This document shows positions 15,721 through 24,396 of a DNA stretch of 64,000 bases, one piece after another. The DNA lies in NCBI RefSeq assembly GCF_042219825.1, contig NZ_JBHJHQ010000003.1:639653-703652 (forward strand). Reading direction: 5' to 3'. Every line of letters begins with the position of its first letter. Within the stretch, counting starts at the first letter, position 1. Position numbers and translations under genes: made by a program. This stretch comes from JBHJHP01 sp042219825. GTDB lineage: Bacteria; Bacteroidota; Bacteroidia; Bacteroidales; UBA5342. The notes beneath the pieces were generated by a model. It saw nothing but the letters and a program-made list of their open reading frames with translations, searched no databases and was not told the origin of the DNA.

Positions 15721-17532
15721 GTGAAAGGTGAAAACCAACATAAAGATGATCTGAAAAATCAGGTTTTAAACCTTCCGGGAAAACCAGGTGTCTATCAGTA
15801 TTATGATAAGGAAGGTAAATTAATATATGTTGGTAAAGCCAAAAATTTAAAGAAAAGAGTCAGTTCCTATTTTACCAAAACACATGATTCTGCCAAGACT
15901 TCTATTCTTGTAAGAAAAATTCACTCCATAAAACATATCGTGGTTGATACCGAACAGGATGCCCTGTTATTGGAAAATAATTTGATAAAGGAGAATCAGC
16001 CGCGATATAATGTAATGCTGAAAGATGATAAAACCTATCCATGGATATGCATTAAAAATGAACCCTTTCCGCGCATCTTTAAAACCCGTAAAATTATAAA
16101 AGATGGTTCCGAATATTTCGGGCCATATACATCCGTACATATGGTTAATACCATCTTGGGTCTGATCCGACAATTGTATAAACTTCGCACCTGTAATTTA
16201 AGTTTAACTGAAAAAAATATCAAAGCCGGAAAATTTAAAACCTGTCTCGAATATCATATAGGTAATTGCAAAGCACCCTGTGTCGGTTATCAGGAAAGGA
16301 GAGAATATGAAGAAAATATAGATCATATCCGGCAAATTCTGAAAGGAAATATTTCGGGAGTAAAGCATTATTTAAAGGATTTGATGACAGAGGCTGCACA
16401 AAAACTGGAATTTGAGTTAGCCGAAACCTATCGTCAGCGACTCGAAATCATTGAAAAATATCAGAGTAAATCTGCTATCGTTAATCCTAAAATTTCAAAT
16501 GTAGATGTATTCTCTATCATCGATGATGAAAAAGAAGCATACGTCAATTTTATTAAAGTGGTAGACGGAAGTGTTATCCAGGCCCATACCATGGAAATTA
16601 AAAAACGGGTAGAAGAAGATAAAGAGGATCTTTTATTAACCGCACTTTTTGATATACGCCAACGATTTCATAGTACGTCTAAGGAATTAATTGTTCCTTT
16701 TAAACTAAACATGGAACTGGATGATATTAAGTTTACTGTTCCACAAAAGGGAGATAAAAGGAGCTTGTTGGAACTATCCGAAAGGAATTTGAAATATTAC
16801 AGGGCAGATAAATTAAAGCAAAAACAGCAACTGGACAAATCGCAAAACGTTGTTGAAAAGTTGAAAGTGGTACAAACAGATTTGCATTTGGACCACCTTC
16901 CGGTTCATCTGGAATGTTTTGATAATTCCAATTTACAGGGAACAAACCCGGTTGCTGCTTGTGTGGTTTTTAAAAATGGAAAACCTTCAAAAAAGGATTA
17001 TCGGCATTTTAATATAAAAACAGTAGAAGGTCCTAACGATTTTGCTTCGATGGAAGAGGTGGTTTACCGAAGGTACAGGCGCTTGCTGGAAGAGGGAGAA
17101 CAGATACCACAGCTTGTTGTAATTGACGGAGGAAAGGGTCAGCTCGGAGCTGCTGTTTCTGCTTTGGATAGATTGCAATTCGATAAGCGACCTGCGCTTA
17201 TTGGTATTGCTAAACGACTGGAAGAGATTTTTAAACCCGGAGACAGTATTCCGTTATATCTGGATAAAAATTCCTATACTTTAAAACTGATTCAACAGAT
17301 GCGTGATGAGGCACACAGGTTTGGAATTACCTTCCACAGAAACAAAAGATCGGCTAATTTTATTTCGTCGAAATTGGAAGCAATCAAAGGAATAGGTCCA
17401 AATACGCTCGAAATTTTATTAAAGGAATTTGGATCTCTCAAAAAAATTGAGGAAGCAAAAGTTGAGGATTTAGAAAAAGTGGTTGGTAAGTCTAAGTCTC
17501 GGATTATATATAATGAGCTGAAAGATAAGTAG
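15721..17532 (+). CDS. uvrC: Excinuclease ABC subunit C
   Basis: UvrC makes both incisions in nucleotide excision repair with UvrA and UvrB. The 603-residue protein starts at GTG 15721. In order: GIY-YIG nuclease (about 18-95, GVYQYYDKEGKLIYVGKAKN), a cysteine-containing segment (TCLEYHIGNCKAPCVGY), the UVR helices (near 210-245), the RNase H-like endonuclease (ECFDNSNLQGTNPVAACVVF, VVIDGGKGQLGAA, DEAHRF) and helix-hairpin-helix motifs at the end (IKGIGPNTLEILLKEFGS). Length and motif order are normal. Confidence 0.97.
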   Translation: MKGENQHKDDLKNQVLNLPGKPGVYQYYDKEGKLIYVGKAKNLKKRVSSYFTKTHDSAKTSILVRKIHSIKHIVVDTEQDALLLENNLIKENQPRYNVMLKDDKTYPWICIKNEPFPRIFKTRKIIKDGSEYFGPYTSVHMVNTILGLIRQLYKLRTCNLSLTEKNIKAGKFKTCLEYHIGNCKAPCVGYQERREYEENIDHIRQILKGNISGVKHYLKDLMTEAAQKLEFELAETYRQRLEIIEKYQSKSAIVNPKISNVDVFSIIDDEKEAYVNFIKVVDGSVIQAHTMEIKKRVEEDKEDLLLTALFDIRQRFHSTSKELIVPFKLNMELDDIKFTVPQKGDKRSLLELSERNLKYYRADKLKQKQQLDKSQNVVEKLKVVQTDLHLDHLPVHLECFDNSNLQGTNPVAACVVFKNGKPSKKDYRHFNIKTVEGPNDFASMEEVVYRRYRRLLEEGEQIPQLVVIDGGKGQLGAAVSALDRLQFDKRPALIGIAKRLEEIFKPGDSIPLYLDKNSYTLKLIQQMRDEAHRFGITFHRNKRSANFISSKLEAIKGIGPNTLEILLKEFGSLKKIEEAKVEDLEKVVGKSKSRIIYNELKDK

Positions 17533-17534
17533 TT

Positions 17535-17858
17535 ATGACAATGAACGAATTACAAGTATCTGTAGATCAATGGATTAATACAATCGGTGTTCGGTATTTC
17601 AGTGAATTGACAAATATGGCAATCCTAACAGAGGAGGTTGGAGAGCTGGCCAGGGTTATGGTCAGAAAATTTGGGGATCAGTCAACCAAACCCGGAGAAG
17701 TATTGAACCTTGAAGATGAGATGGCTGACGTATTGTGGGTACTGGTATGTCTGGCCAATCAAACCGGTGTTGATTTGGAAGGTGCCATTCAAAGGAATAT
17801 TGAGAAAAAGACCAATCGCGACAAAGACCGTCATAAGAATAATGAGAAGTTGAAGTGA
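17535..17858 (+). CDS. MazG-like nucleotide pyrophosphohydrolase
   Basis: A 107-residue all-alpha NTP pyrophosphohydrolase of the MazG/YpjD type, which hydrolyses non-canonical or excess NTPs to NMP and PPi. The magnesium-binding motifs EEVGELARVM (near residues 31-40) and EDEMADVLWVLVCLAN (near 61-76) are conserved. It starts 2 bp after uvrC and is the end of the + operon; a repeat block with hairpins follows. Confidence 0.88.
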   Translation: MTMNELQVSVDQWINTIGVRYFSELTNMAILTEEVGELARVMVRKFGDQSTKPGEVLNLEDEMADVLWVLVCLANQTGVDLEGAIQRNIEKKTNRDKDRHKNNEKLK

Positions 17859-17868
17859 GTTTAAAGGT

Positions 17869-18122
17869 ATTGCTTCCTTCGATACACTGCTTCGCAGCAC
17901 TCAGTAAGCTACATATTTTTAGTACAAAGATTTATTTTGAAAGGATCTACCTGGTCACTGAGTGAAACAAAGTTTCGTATCTAAGCGACCATTCTATTGC
18001 TTCCTTCGATACATTGCTCTGCTGCACTCAGTAAGCTGCAAGCTTTTACTACAAAGATATATTTTGAAAAGATTTACCCGGTCACTGAGTAGAATCTATA
18101 ATTCGTATCGAAGCGACCGTTC
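17869..18122. repeat. Two tandem copies of a 127-bp intergenic element with inverted ends
   Basis: Copy 1 (17869-17995) and copy 2 (17996-18122) are direct repeats with scattered differences. Each begins ATTGCTTCCTTCGATACA, has CACTCAGTAAGCT, and ends GGTCACTGAGT...CGTATC(T/G)AAGCGACC, so its ends are inverted (CTTCGATAC/GTATCGAAG and ACTCAGT/ACTGAGT). It sits between convergent genes (mazG-like + and thioredoxin -) and could act as a bidirectional terminator. No coding potential is seen. Confidence 0.75.
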
Positions 18123-18137
18123 TTAAGCAGCTATTTT

Positions 18138-18449
18138 CTAAAACATTAACGAATAAAACCGGTTTAATTTTTCATCCAGCTCACTTATACTTGTATAAAT
18201 ACCTCCTCTGAAGAATTCTTTACCATCAAGGAACAGTAACATTGTTGGGGATGAAAGCACGTTGAATTCTGCTACATATTCCGGATAATCGGCAATGTCG
18301 AGTACATGAAATCTGATGTTTTCATATTTCGCTTCCAGCAGTTCCTGAACTTTTACGCGTAGTACTTTACAGGGTTGACACGTTTCATTTTTAAAATAGA
18401 GCAACACTGCGGGATGTTCTCTCAGTTCATTTTTTATATTGATCGGCAT
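18138..18449 (-). CDS. Thioredoxin-family protein
   Basis: A 103-residue thioredoxin fold with the redox motif CQPC (Cys24, Cys27) in place of the classical CGPC, and the cis-proline region SSPTMLLFLDGKEFFRGG. It has no signal peptide, so it is cytoplasmic. The TCQPCKVLRVKVQEL helix is normal for a reductase or disulfide-handling protein. It starts 1 bp after the polyprenyl synthase stop and is probably cotranscribed with it. The role beyond thiol exchange is unknown. Confidence 0.88.
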   Translation of the reverse strand: MPINIKNELREHPAVLLYFKNETCQPCKVLRVKVQELLEAKYENIRFHVLDIADYPEYVAEFNVLSSPTMLLFLDGKEFFRGGIYTSISELDEKLNRFYSLMF

Positions 18450-18450
18450 G

Positions 18451-19425
18451 TTATTTTATTCTGTTTACGGTAAAGTCAATAAAGTCTTTCAGTGCACTCT
18501 TGATGTCACTGTCAGGATACGTATCAAGAATTGAATGTGCTTTGGAAATCTCTCTTTCAATGGCATTTTCAGCATATTCAATGCCTCCTTCCAGCACAGC
18601 AAAACGCGTAACTTCTTTCATTTTACGGGTACTGTTATTGTATCGTTTAATGGTTTTAATAATCCGTTTTTTTGTATGATCATTGGCTTTATTTAATGCA
18701 TAAATTAATGGAAGTGTTATTTTCTTCTCTTTCAGATCGTTACCTATAGGTTTGCCAATAATTCCTTTTGTCTGATAGTCAAAAATATCATCTCTGATCT
18801 GAAAGGCAATCCCTAATGCCATTCCAATGTCTTCAATTTTTTTAATATCCTCTTTGGAAGCATTTACCGAAATTGCACCGGCCTTTGCACAACTTGAAAA
18901 TAAAATTGCGGTTTTCATTCGGATAATGTTGTAATATTCTTCCTCTGTAATATCAAGGGTTTTTGTTTTCTCCATTTGCAGGATTTCTCCCTTACTCAGT
19001 GTTTTGCTGAGGTCTGACATGATATAAAGGAAATCGTAATTGTGGGTATCAACAGAAAGGGTTAATGACGTTGAAAGCAGGTAATCACCCATTAAAATGG
19101 CATTCTTATTGTTCCATATAGCATTGATTGATAATAATCCTCTTCTTTCATGCGTTTCATCAATCACATCATCGTGAATCAACGACGCATTATGCAACAT
19201 TTCAAGAGAAGCCGCAGCACGGGTAGTATTAATATTGGGTTCAGCAAATAACCGTGCAGCTAAAAATACCAGAGTAGGCCTCATAAGTTTACCTCTCTGT
19301 TTGAGAATATATTTATTAATAGCCTGAATGCGTTTGTAATTGTCCTGGAGGATATCTTTATAGAATTCAGAAAATGCATCCAGATCTTTTTGTATCGGTT
19401 GTTTTATTTTTTCGAGTTGATCCAT
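18451..19425 (-). CDS. Polyprenyl diphosphate synthase
   Basis: A 324-residue trans-prenyltransferase that extends farnesyl or geranyl diphosphate with IPP, most likely for the menaquinone side chain. The first aspartate-rich motif (IHDDVIDETHERRG) and the second (FQIRDDIFDY), GKLMRPTLVFLAARLF at the N-terminus and GKPIGNDLKEKKITLPLIYA after the second motif are all present. Chain length cannot be set with confidence from the sequence. The gene is on - and pairs with the thioredoxin gene. Confidence 0.93.
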   Translation of the reverse strand: MDQLEKIKQPIQKDLDAFSEFYKDILQDNYKRIQAINKYILKQRGKLMRPTLVFLAARLFAEPNINTTRAAASLEMLHNASLIHDDVIDETHERRGLLSINAIWNNKNAILMGDYLLSTSLTLSVDTHNYDFLYIMSDLSKTLSKGEILQMEKTKTLDITEEEYYNIIRMKTAILFSSCAKAGAISVNASKEDIKKIEDIGMALGIAFQIRDDIFDYQTKGIIGKPIGNDLKEKKITLPLIYALNKANDHTKKRIIKTIKRYNNSTRKMKEVTRFAVLEGGIEYAENAIEREISKAHSILDTYPDSDIKSALKDFIDFTVNRIK

Positions 19426-19448
19426 CCTGATTGGTTCAAAATAAAGCC

Positions 19449-19456
19449 CAAAGGTA
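19449..19456 (-). promoter_or_regulatory. Probable -7 element of the polyprenyl synthase gene
   Basis: The minus strand reads TACCTTTG, an exact TAnnTTTG match, 23 bp upstream of the ATG at 19425. Confidence 0.45.
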
Positions 19457-19592
19457 TAAAATATACATCATACATAAACAGTTAAATACTATTGTTGCCT
19501 ACTGAGTCTTATACATTTAAGTTTTTTTAAAGTCATAACATATAGTAAGATATTGATATGAAAATATTTATTTGCGTTTTGGCAATTATTAA

Positions 19593-19600
19593 TATATTTG
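19593..19600 (+). promoter_or_regulatory. Probable promoter of the ArsR-queD genes
   Basis: TATATTTG is an exact TAnnTTTG match, with TTTG at 19571-19574 placed 18 bp upstream as a -33 element. It ends 24 bp before the ATG at 19625 and rules out the upstream TTG start. Confidence 0.6.
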
Positions 19601-19624
19601 CATAATAGTAAATACCCCGTAAAT

Positions 19625-19942
19625 ATGATAGAAGAAAAAGATAGTATCAAGGGATTGGATCATGTTGAACTGGAACGGATGGCTGATACTCTGAAAGTAA
19701 TTGCTCATCCGGTCAGAATTTCAATTTTGGGTCTGTTAGAAGATGGTTCAAGACTTACTGTAACAGAAATATATCAAAAGCTGGATATTGAACAAGCGCC
19801 GGCATCACACCATTTAGGTTTACTGAAATCCCGCGGATTGCTAAGGAGTCAGCGTGAAGGTAAAAGTAACTTCTATTATATTGATAGTGATGCTATTAGT
19901 GAAGTAATGTGTTGCTTTAAACGTTGTACAAGTACACTCTGA
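19625..19942 (+). CDS. ArsR/SmtB-type winged-helix regulator
   Basis: A 105-residue dimeric winged-helix repressor. The core ADTLKVIAHPVRISILGLLED, LTVTEIYQKL, the recognition helix QAPASHHLGLLKSRGL and the wing REGKSNFYYI are all clear. The start is the ATG at 19625, downstream of the promoter. The C-terminus carries three cysteines (MCCFKRC); these could bind metal or sense redox, but ArsR proteins vary in their sensing sites. The gene is 42 bp before queD and probably cotranscribed, which gives no clear clue to its targets. Confidence 0.9.
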   Translation: MIEEKDSIKGLDHVELERMADTLKVIAHPVRISILGLLEDGSRLTVTEIYQKLDIEQAPASHHLGLLKSRGLLRSQREGKSNFYYIDSDAISEVMCCFKRCTSTL

Positions 19943-19982
19943 TAAACTTTTTTAAACCTGTTCTGTTTATCAGAAAAAACTA
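19939..19982 (+). promoter_or_regulatory. Hairpin plus A-rich tail in the queD leader
   Basis: CTGATAAAC (19939-19947) and GTTTATCAG (19965-19973) form a perfect 9-bp stem with a 17-nt loop, followed by AAAAAACTAAT directly before the queD ATG. There is no following U-tract, so it is not a + strand terminator. The shape recalls a preQ1-I riboswitch, but the loop lacks an obvious partner for the CUAA tail. Confidence 0.3.
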
Positions 19983-19984
19983 AT

Positions 19985-20431
19985 ATGTCAAAAATAAGAG
20001 TAACAAAAGAGTTTCGGTGGGAGATGGCGCATGCCCTGTGGAACTATGACGGCCTGTGTAAAAATATTCACGGACATTCTTATATTCTTTATGTAACCGT
20101 TATTGGTGAGCCGATGATGGATAAATCAGATGTTAAAGACGGTATGGTAATTGACTTTGGGGATTTGAGCCGTATTGTGAAAAAAGAGATTGTCAATAAA
20201 ATGGATCATTCCGTTGTGTTGAATAAAGATATTCCGGATAAAAGTTTTTTGGATGTAGAACAGATGTATGACAGGTTATTTTTAACAGATTATCAGCCAA
20301 CATGTGAAAATATGGTGATTGATTTTGCGGAACGGATAAAACTGCATTTACCTTCCGGGGTTGAGTTATTTTCAGTGAAATTATACGAAACAGCTAAGTC
20401 GTTCGCCGAATGGAATATGAACGACAATTAG
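19985..20431 (+). CDS. queD: 6-carboxytetrahydropterin synthase (queuosine biosynthesis)
   Basis: QueD converts dihydroneopterin triphosphate to 6-carboxy-5,6,7,8-tetrahydropterin, the first committed step towards preQ0 and queuosine. The 148-residue protein of the PTPS family has zinc ligands in MAHAL and HGHSY, the catalytic cysteine in the CxxxHGH arrangement (LCKNIHGHSY), and the C-terminal glutamate in LYETAKSFAEW. The CxxxHGH spacing favours QueD over a biopterin enzyme. A terminator follows. queC and queE are not in the window. Confidence 0.88.
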   Translation: MSKIRVTKEFRWEMAHALWNYDGLCKNIHGHSYILYVTVIGEPMMDKSDVKDGMVIDFGDLSRIVKKEIVNKMDHSVVLNKDIPDKSFLDVEQMYDRLFLTDYQPTCENMVIDFAERIKLHLPSGVELFSVKLYETAKSFAEWNMNDN

Positions 20432-20456
20432 CTCTAATTAAACTCAATATATATTC

Positions 20457-20483
20457 AAAAAGCGCTGTTTCAGCGCTTTTTTT
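20457..20483 (+). terminator. Intrinsic terminator after queD
   Basis: AAAAAGCGCTG-TTT-CAGCGCTTTTT is an 11-bp perfect stem with a 3-nt loop, running into a T-tract. It separates queD from polA. Confidence 0.9.
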
Positions 20484-20574
20484 GTTAGTCAGTATTTCAC
20501 TTTAAGTGAAGCCCTGAATAAGAGGAAATGGAATTATTTCCTTACCTTAGTCAGCATTCCAAAATTGATTGATT

Positions 20575-23346
20575 ATGTCAGAAAAAAAATTATTCCTTCT
20601 TGATGCTTATGCCTTAATATTCAGGGCATACTATGCATTTATCAGGAATCCGAGAGTAACAACCAAAGGTCTTAATACTTCCGCAATATTTGGTTTCACG
20701 AATACATTGGATGAACTACTCCGAAAAGAAGACCCGGCTTATATCGGCGTTGTTTTCGATCCTCCCGGACCTAATTTCAGGCATGAAATGTATGAGGAGT
20801 ATAAAGCTAACCGTGATGCAACACCCGAAGACATTAAGCTGGCTGTTCCATATATCAAACAGATTCTTGACGCTTATAGAATTCCCGTGATTGAAGTTTC
20901 CGGTTTTGAGGCGGATGATGTGATTGGAACTCTTGCGAATAAAGCTGCTCAAGATGGATTCGATGTATTTATGATGACGCCGGATAAGGATTTTGGCCAA
21001 TTGGTTCACGACAATATTAAAATGTATAAACCTGCAAAATCAGGGAATGATGCTGAAGTTTGGGGTGTGAATGAGGTGAAAGAAAGGTTTGATTTAAGTG
21101 ATCCTAAGCAGGTAATTGATATCCTGGCATTAATGGGAGATGCTGCGGATAATATTCCCGGTTGTCCCGGTATAGGAGAAAAAACAGCCATGAAGCTTAT
21201 CAGTCAGTTTGGTTCTGTTGATGGCATATATGAAAATCTTGAACAACTGAAAGGAAAGCAAAAGGAAAACCTGGAAAACTTTAAAGAACAGGTGTACCTG
21301 TCACGTGATCTAGCCATAATTAAAACAGATGTCCCCGTTAATTTTGATCCTGATGGATTGAAAAAAGAAGATTTTGACCGGCAGAAGTTGGCAGAATTGT
21401 TTGAAGAACTGGAGTTTCGGACAATGAAAAACCGTATCATTGGCGATGTACAGAAGGATCCGGTTCAGGGAACATTGTTTGGATCAGACGATACCGAAGT
21501 AAACGTTTCCGTAGACATGCCTGAGACAGGACGTGAAAATATTCTCACTCGCAAACATGAATATATCCTTGTGGATGATGCCATGAAACGTGCTTCCTTA
21601 AGGGCTGAACTGGCAACAAAGAAGGAGTTTTGTTTTGACACCGAAACAACAGGTCTGGATCCACTCGAAGCAGAATTGGTTGGAATGGCATTTTCTTATG
21701 CCGACCGACAGGCGTTTTATGTTCCGGTTCCTGCAGATCAAAGCGATGCAACAAAGCTTGTACAGGAATTTAAAGCCGTTTTTACGGACTCAAAAATTTT
21801 GAAAATTGGACAGAATATCAAATATGATATTCTTGTCATGCACAAATACGGAATTGAAATAAAGGGACCTGTATTTGATACCATGATTGCGCACTACCTG
21901 ATTCAGCCTGAATTGAAACATAATCTGGATGAACTGGCAATTCAATACCTGAATTACGATACCGTAAAAACCGAAGAACTGATTGGAAAAAAAGGTAAGA
22001 ACCAACTATCCATGCGTGATGTGAAGGTGGAAGAGGTTAAGGATTATGCAGGAGAGGATGCTGAAGTAACATATCGTTTGAAACCATTCCTTGAAAAAGG
22101 GCTTAAAGATGAAAAGATTACCTCTTTATTTTATGACCTTGAAATGCCCTTGCTAAAGGTATTGGTTAAAATGGAGGTTGCCGGAGTAAAACTTGATGTG
22201 GATGCACTAAAATCCTATTCCCTGCAACTGAATGAAATGATTGAGAAACTGGAGAAAGAGATCATTGAAATGGCCGGCATGGAGTTCAATGTTTCATCGC
22301 CGAAGCAGGTTGGTGAGGTGCTGTTTGAACACTTGAAAATTGATGATAAAGCGAAGAAGACAAAGTCAGGGCAATACTCTACTTCGGAAGATGTACTGGT
22401 AAAATTACGTAACCGGCATGAAATTGTTGATAAGATACTGGATTACAGGGGATTAAAAAAACTTTTGAATACCTATGTAGATGCGCTTCCGGAGCTGATC
22501 AATTCACGCACGGGTAAAATCCACACCTCTTTTAACCAGGCCATTGCTGCAACCGGAAGATTAAGTTCCACAAATCCAAACCTGCAGAATATTCCAATAC
22601 GGGATGAGGCCGGAAGAGAACTGCGGAAGGCTTTCGTGGCATCCGATGCAGATCATCTTTTCTTCTCAGCGGACTATTCCCAGGTGGAATTACGGCTCAT
22701 GGCGCATATGAGTGAAGATAAAAACATGCTGGGTGCATTTAATCAGGGTGAAGATATTCATGCTGCTACAGCGGCAAAAATTTATGGTATTTCGCTGTCT
22801 GATGTGGATTCGGATATGCGTAGAAAAGCAAAAACAGCCAACTTTGGAATTATTTACGGCATTTCGGCTTTCGGCCTGTCTGAACGTTTAAACATACCTC
22901 GCAGCGAAGCCAAACAACTGATTGACGGCTATTTTGAAACCTATCCGCAAATAAAGGCTTTTATGGACAGCAGCATAAAGGATGCACGCGATAAAGGCTT
23001 TGTAACTACCATTTTGGGGCGAAGGAGATATTTACCGGATATCAACTCCAGGAACGGAATGATCCGAGGGATGGCTGAGCGCAATGCCATTAATGCACCC
23101 ATTCAGGGTTCGGCGGCAGATATCATTAAGCTGGCTATGGTTAAAATTCAGGAACGGTTCGATGAAGAAAATCTACAGTCAAAGATGGTACTGCAGGTAC
23201 ATGATGAACTGAATTTCGATGTGCTGAAATCTGAACTGGATACCGTAAAAAACATTGTAGTACAGGAAATGGAAAATGCATATACGCTGAATGTGCCGTT
23301 AACTGTGGACTGTGGTAGTGGTGCAAACTGGTTGGAAGCGCATTAA
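20575..23346 (+). CDS. polA: DNA polymerase I
   Basis: PolA fills gaps and removes RNA primers in replication and repair. The ATG at 20575 gives 923 aa. In order: 5'-3' nuclease (1 to about 290, LFLLDAYALIFRAYYAF, GDAADNIPGCPGIGEKTA); 3'-5' exonuclease (from about 345) with an intact active site DTETTGLD and QNIKYDILVM; and the polymerase domain with motif A (ADYSQVELRLMAHMSED), the O helix (RRKAKTANFGIIYGIS) and motif C (LQVHDELNFDV). The proofreading domain therefore appears active, unlike in some polA genes. It follows a terminator, so it has its own promoter. Confidence 0.98.
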   Translation: MSEKKLFLLDAYALIFRAYYAFIRNPRVTTKGLNTSAIFGFTNTLDELLRKEDPAYIGVVFDPPGPNFRHEMYEEYKANRDATPEDIKLAVPYIKQILDAYRIPVIEVSGFEADDVIGTLANKAAQDGFDVFMMTPDKDFGQLVHDNIKMYKPAKSGNDAEVWGVNEVKERFDLSDPKQVIDILALMGDAADNIPGCPGIGEKTAMKLISQFGSVDGIYENLEQLKGKQKENLENFKEQVYLSRDLAIIKTDVPVNFDPDGLKKEDFDRQKLAELFEELEFRTMKNRIIGDVQKDPVQGTLFGSDDTEVNVSVDMPETGRENILTRKHEYILVDDAMKRASLRAELATKKEFCFDTETTGLDPLEAELVGMAFSYADRQAFYVPVPADQSDATKLVQEFKAVFTDSKILKIGQNIKYDILVMHKYGIEIKGPVFDTMIAHYLIQPELKHNLDELAIQYLNYDTVKTEELIGKKGKNQLSMRDVKVEEVKDYAGEDAEVTYRLKPFLEKGLKDEKITSLFYDLEMPLLKVLVKMEVAGVKLDVDALKSYSLQLNEMIEKLEKEIIEMAGMEFNVSSPKQVGEVLFEHLKIDDKAKKTKSGQYSTSEDVLVKLRNRHEIVDKILDYRGLKKLLNTYVDALPELINSRTGKIHTSFNQAIAATGRLSSTNPNLQNIPIRDEAGRELRKAFVASDADHLFFSADYSQVELRLMAHMSEDKNMLGAFNQGEDIHAATAAKIYGISLSDVDSDMRRKAKTANFGIIYGISAFGLSERLNIPRSEAKQLIDGYFETYPQIKAFMDSSIKDARDKGFVTTILGRRRYLPDINSRNGMIRGMAERNAINAPIQGSAADIIKLAMVKIQERFDEENLQSKMVLQVHDELNFDVLKSELDTVKNIVVQEMENAYTLNVPLTVDCGSGANWLEAH

Positions 23347-23403
23347 ATAACGATTTCAAATGAAAAATGAATAATTGTTTGTAAGTTTTGATGTTACGTC
23401 TTA

Positions 23404-23411
23404 TATATTTG
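23404..23411 (+). promoter_or_regulatory. Probable tatC promoter
   Basis: TATATTTG matches TAnnTTTG, with TTTG at 23378-23381 lying 22 bp upstream. It ends 42 bp before the tatC ATG. Confidence 0.5.
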
Positions 23412-23453
23412 TAAAATGCTTAAAAGTGGTAACACGATTAATTAATGTTCTGA

Positions 23454-24266
23454 ATGGCAAAAAAAACTACTGAAGGAAAAGAGATGTCGTTCCTCGATCA
23501 TTTGGAGGAATTACGCTGGCATATCATCCGAAGTCTTGGGGCTCTGGTGGTTTTTGCTATCCTTGCTTTTTTATTTAAAAATATCATTTTTGATAAAATC
23601 ATTCTGGCTCCCAAAATGCCTGAGTTCTGGACCAACAGGATGATGGCCAGGGCAGCAGAATTTCTGCATATGCCGGCACTGAAAATAAATCAGGATCCGT
23701 TTCAGATCATTAATATCAGCATGGCCGGTCAGTTTACCACGCACATTAAGGTTTCTCTTTCGGTTGGCCTCATTCTGGGTTTTCCTTACCTGATTTACGA
23801 ATTGTGGAAGTTTATCAGTCCTGCTTTATATGAAAATGAGCGGAAAAACTCACGGGGAGGATTGTTTTACACCTCATTGTTGTTTTTCATGGGAGTGTTG
23901 TTTGGCTATTTTCTTATTGTGCCACTTTCTGTACATTTTTTAGGAGGATATCATGTCAGTGACCAGGTGCAGAATCAGATAAATCTGCAGTCGTATATAG
24001 GTACCGTTACATCTGTGGTTTTGGCGGCTGGATTAATCTTTGAACTTCCTGTGTTAATCTATTTTCTGAGCAAAATAGGAATTGTCACACCTCAGTGGTT
24101 AAAAAAATACCGTCGTCATGCCATTGTTGTCACATTACTTGTTGCGGCTATCATTACACCACCGGATATATTCAGCCAGGTCCTCGTTTGCTTACCACTT
24201 ATTGTATTGTATGAAGCTGGAATAGTTATTTCCAGAAGAGTAAATAAAAAGCGGGAAGCGATTTGA
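23454..24266 (+). CDS. tatC: Sec-independent protein translocase TatC
   Basis: TatC is the inner-membrane receptor of the twin-arginine pathway, which exports folded proteins. The 270-residue protein has the N-terminal signature MSFLDHLEELRWHIIRS, about six membrane segments, the FPYLIYELWKFISPALYENERK block, the ELPVLIYFLSKIGI block and the ITPPDIFSQVLVCLP region near the end. An unusually long periplasmic loop (about residues 55-95) is present. No tatA or tatB gene lies next to it. Confidence 0.96.
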   Translation: MAKKTTEGKEMSFLDHLEELRWHIIRSLGALVVFAILAFLFKNIIFDKIILAPKMPEFWTNRMMARAAEFLHMPALKINQDPFQIINISMAGQFTTHIKVSLSVGLILGFPYLIYELWKFISPALYENERKNSRGGLFYTSLLFFMGVLFGYFLIVPLSVHFLGGYHVSDQVQNQINLQSYIGTVTSVVLAAGLIFELPVLIYFLSKIGIVTPQWLKKYRRHAIVVTLLVAAIITPPDIFSQVLVCLPLIVLYEAGIVISRRVNKKREAI

Positions 24267-24396
24267 TGTTTGCTTTTCGAGCCGGATGGTTTCGTAAAAA
24301 GGTACTAAAAAGCTTCCGGTTTTAATGGTGATCATGGGTTGAAATGTAAAGCTGATTCAGAAAATATTGTTACTTTTAAATACCAATTTACGCACT

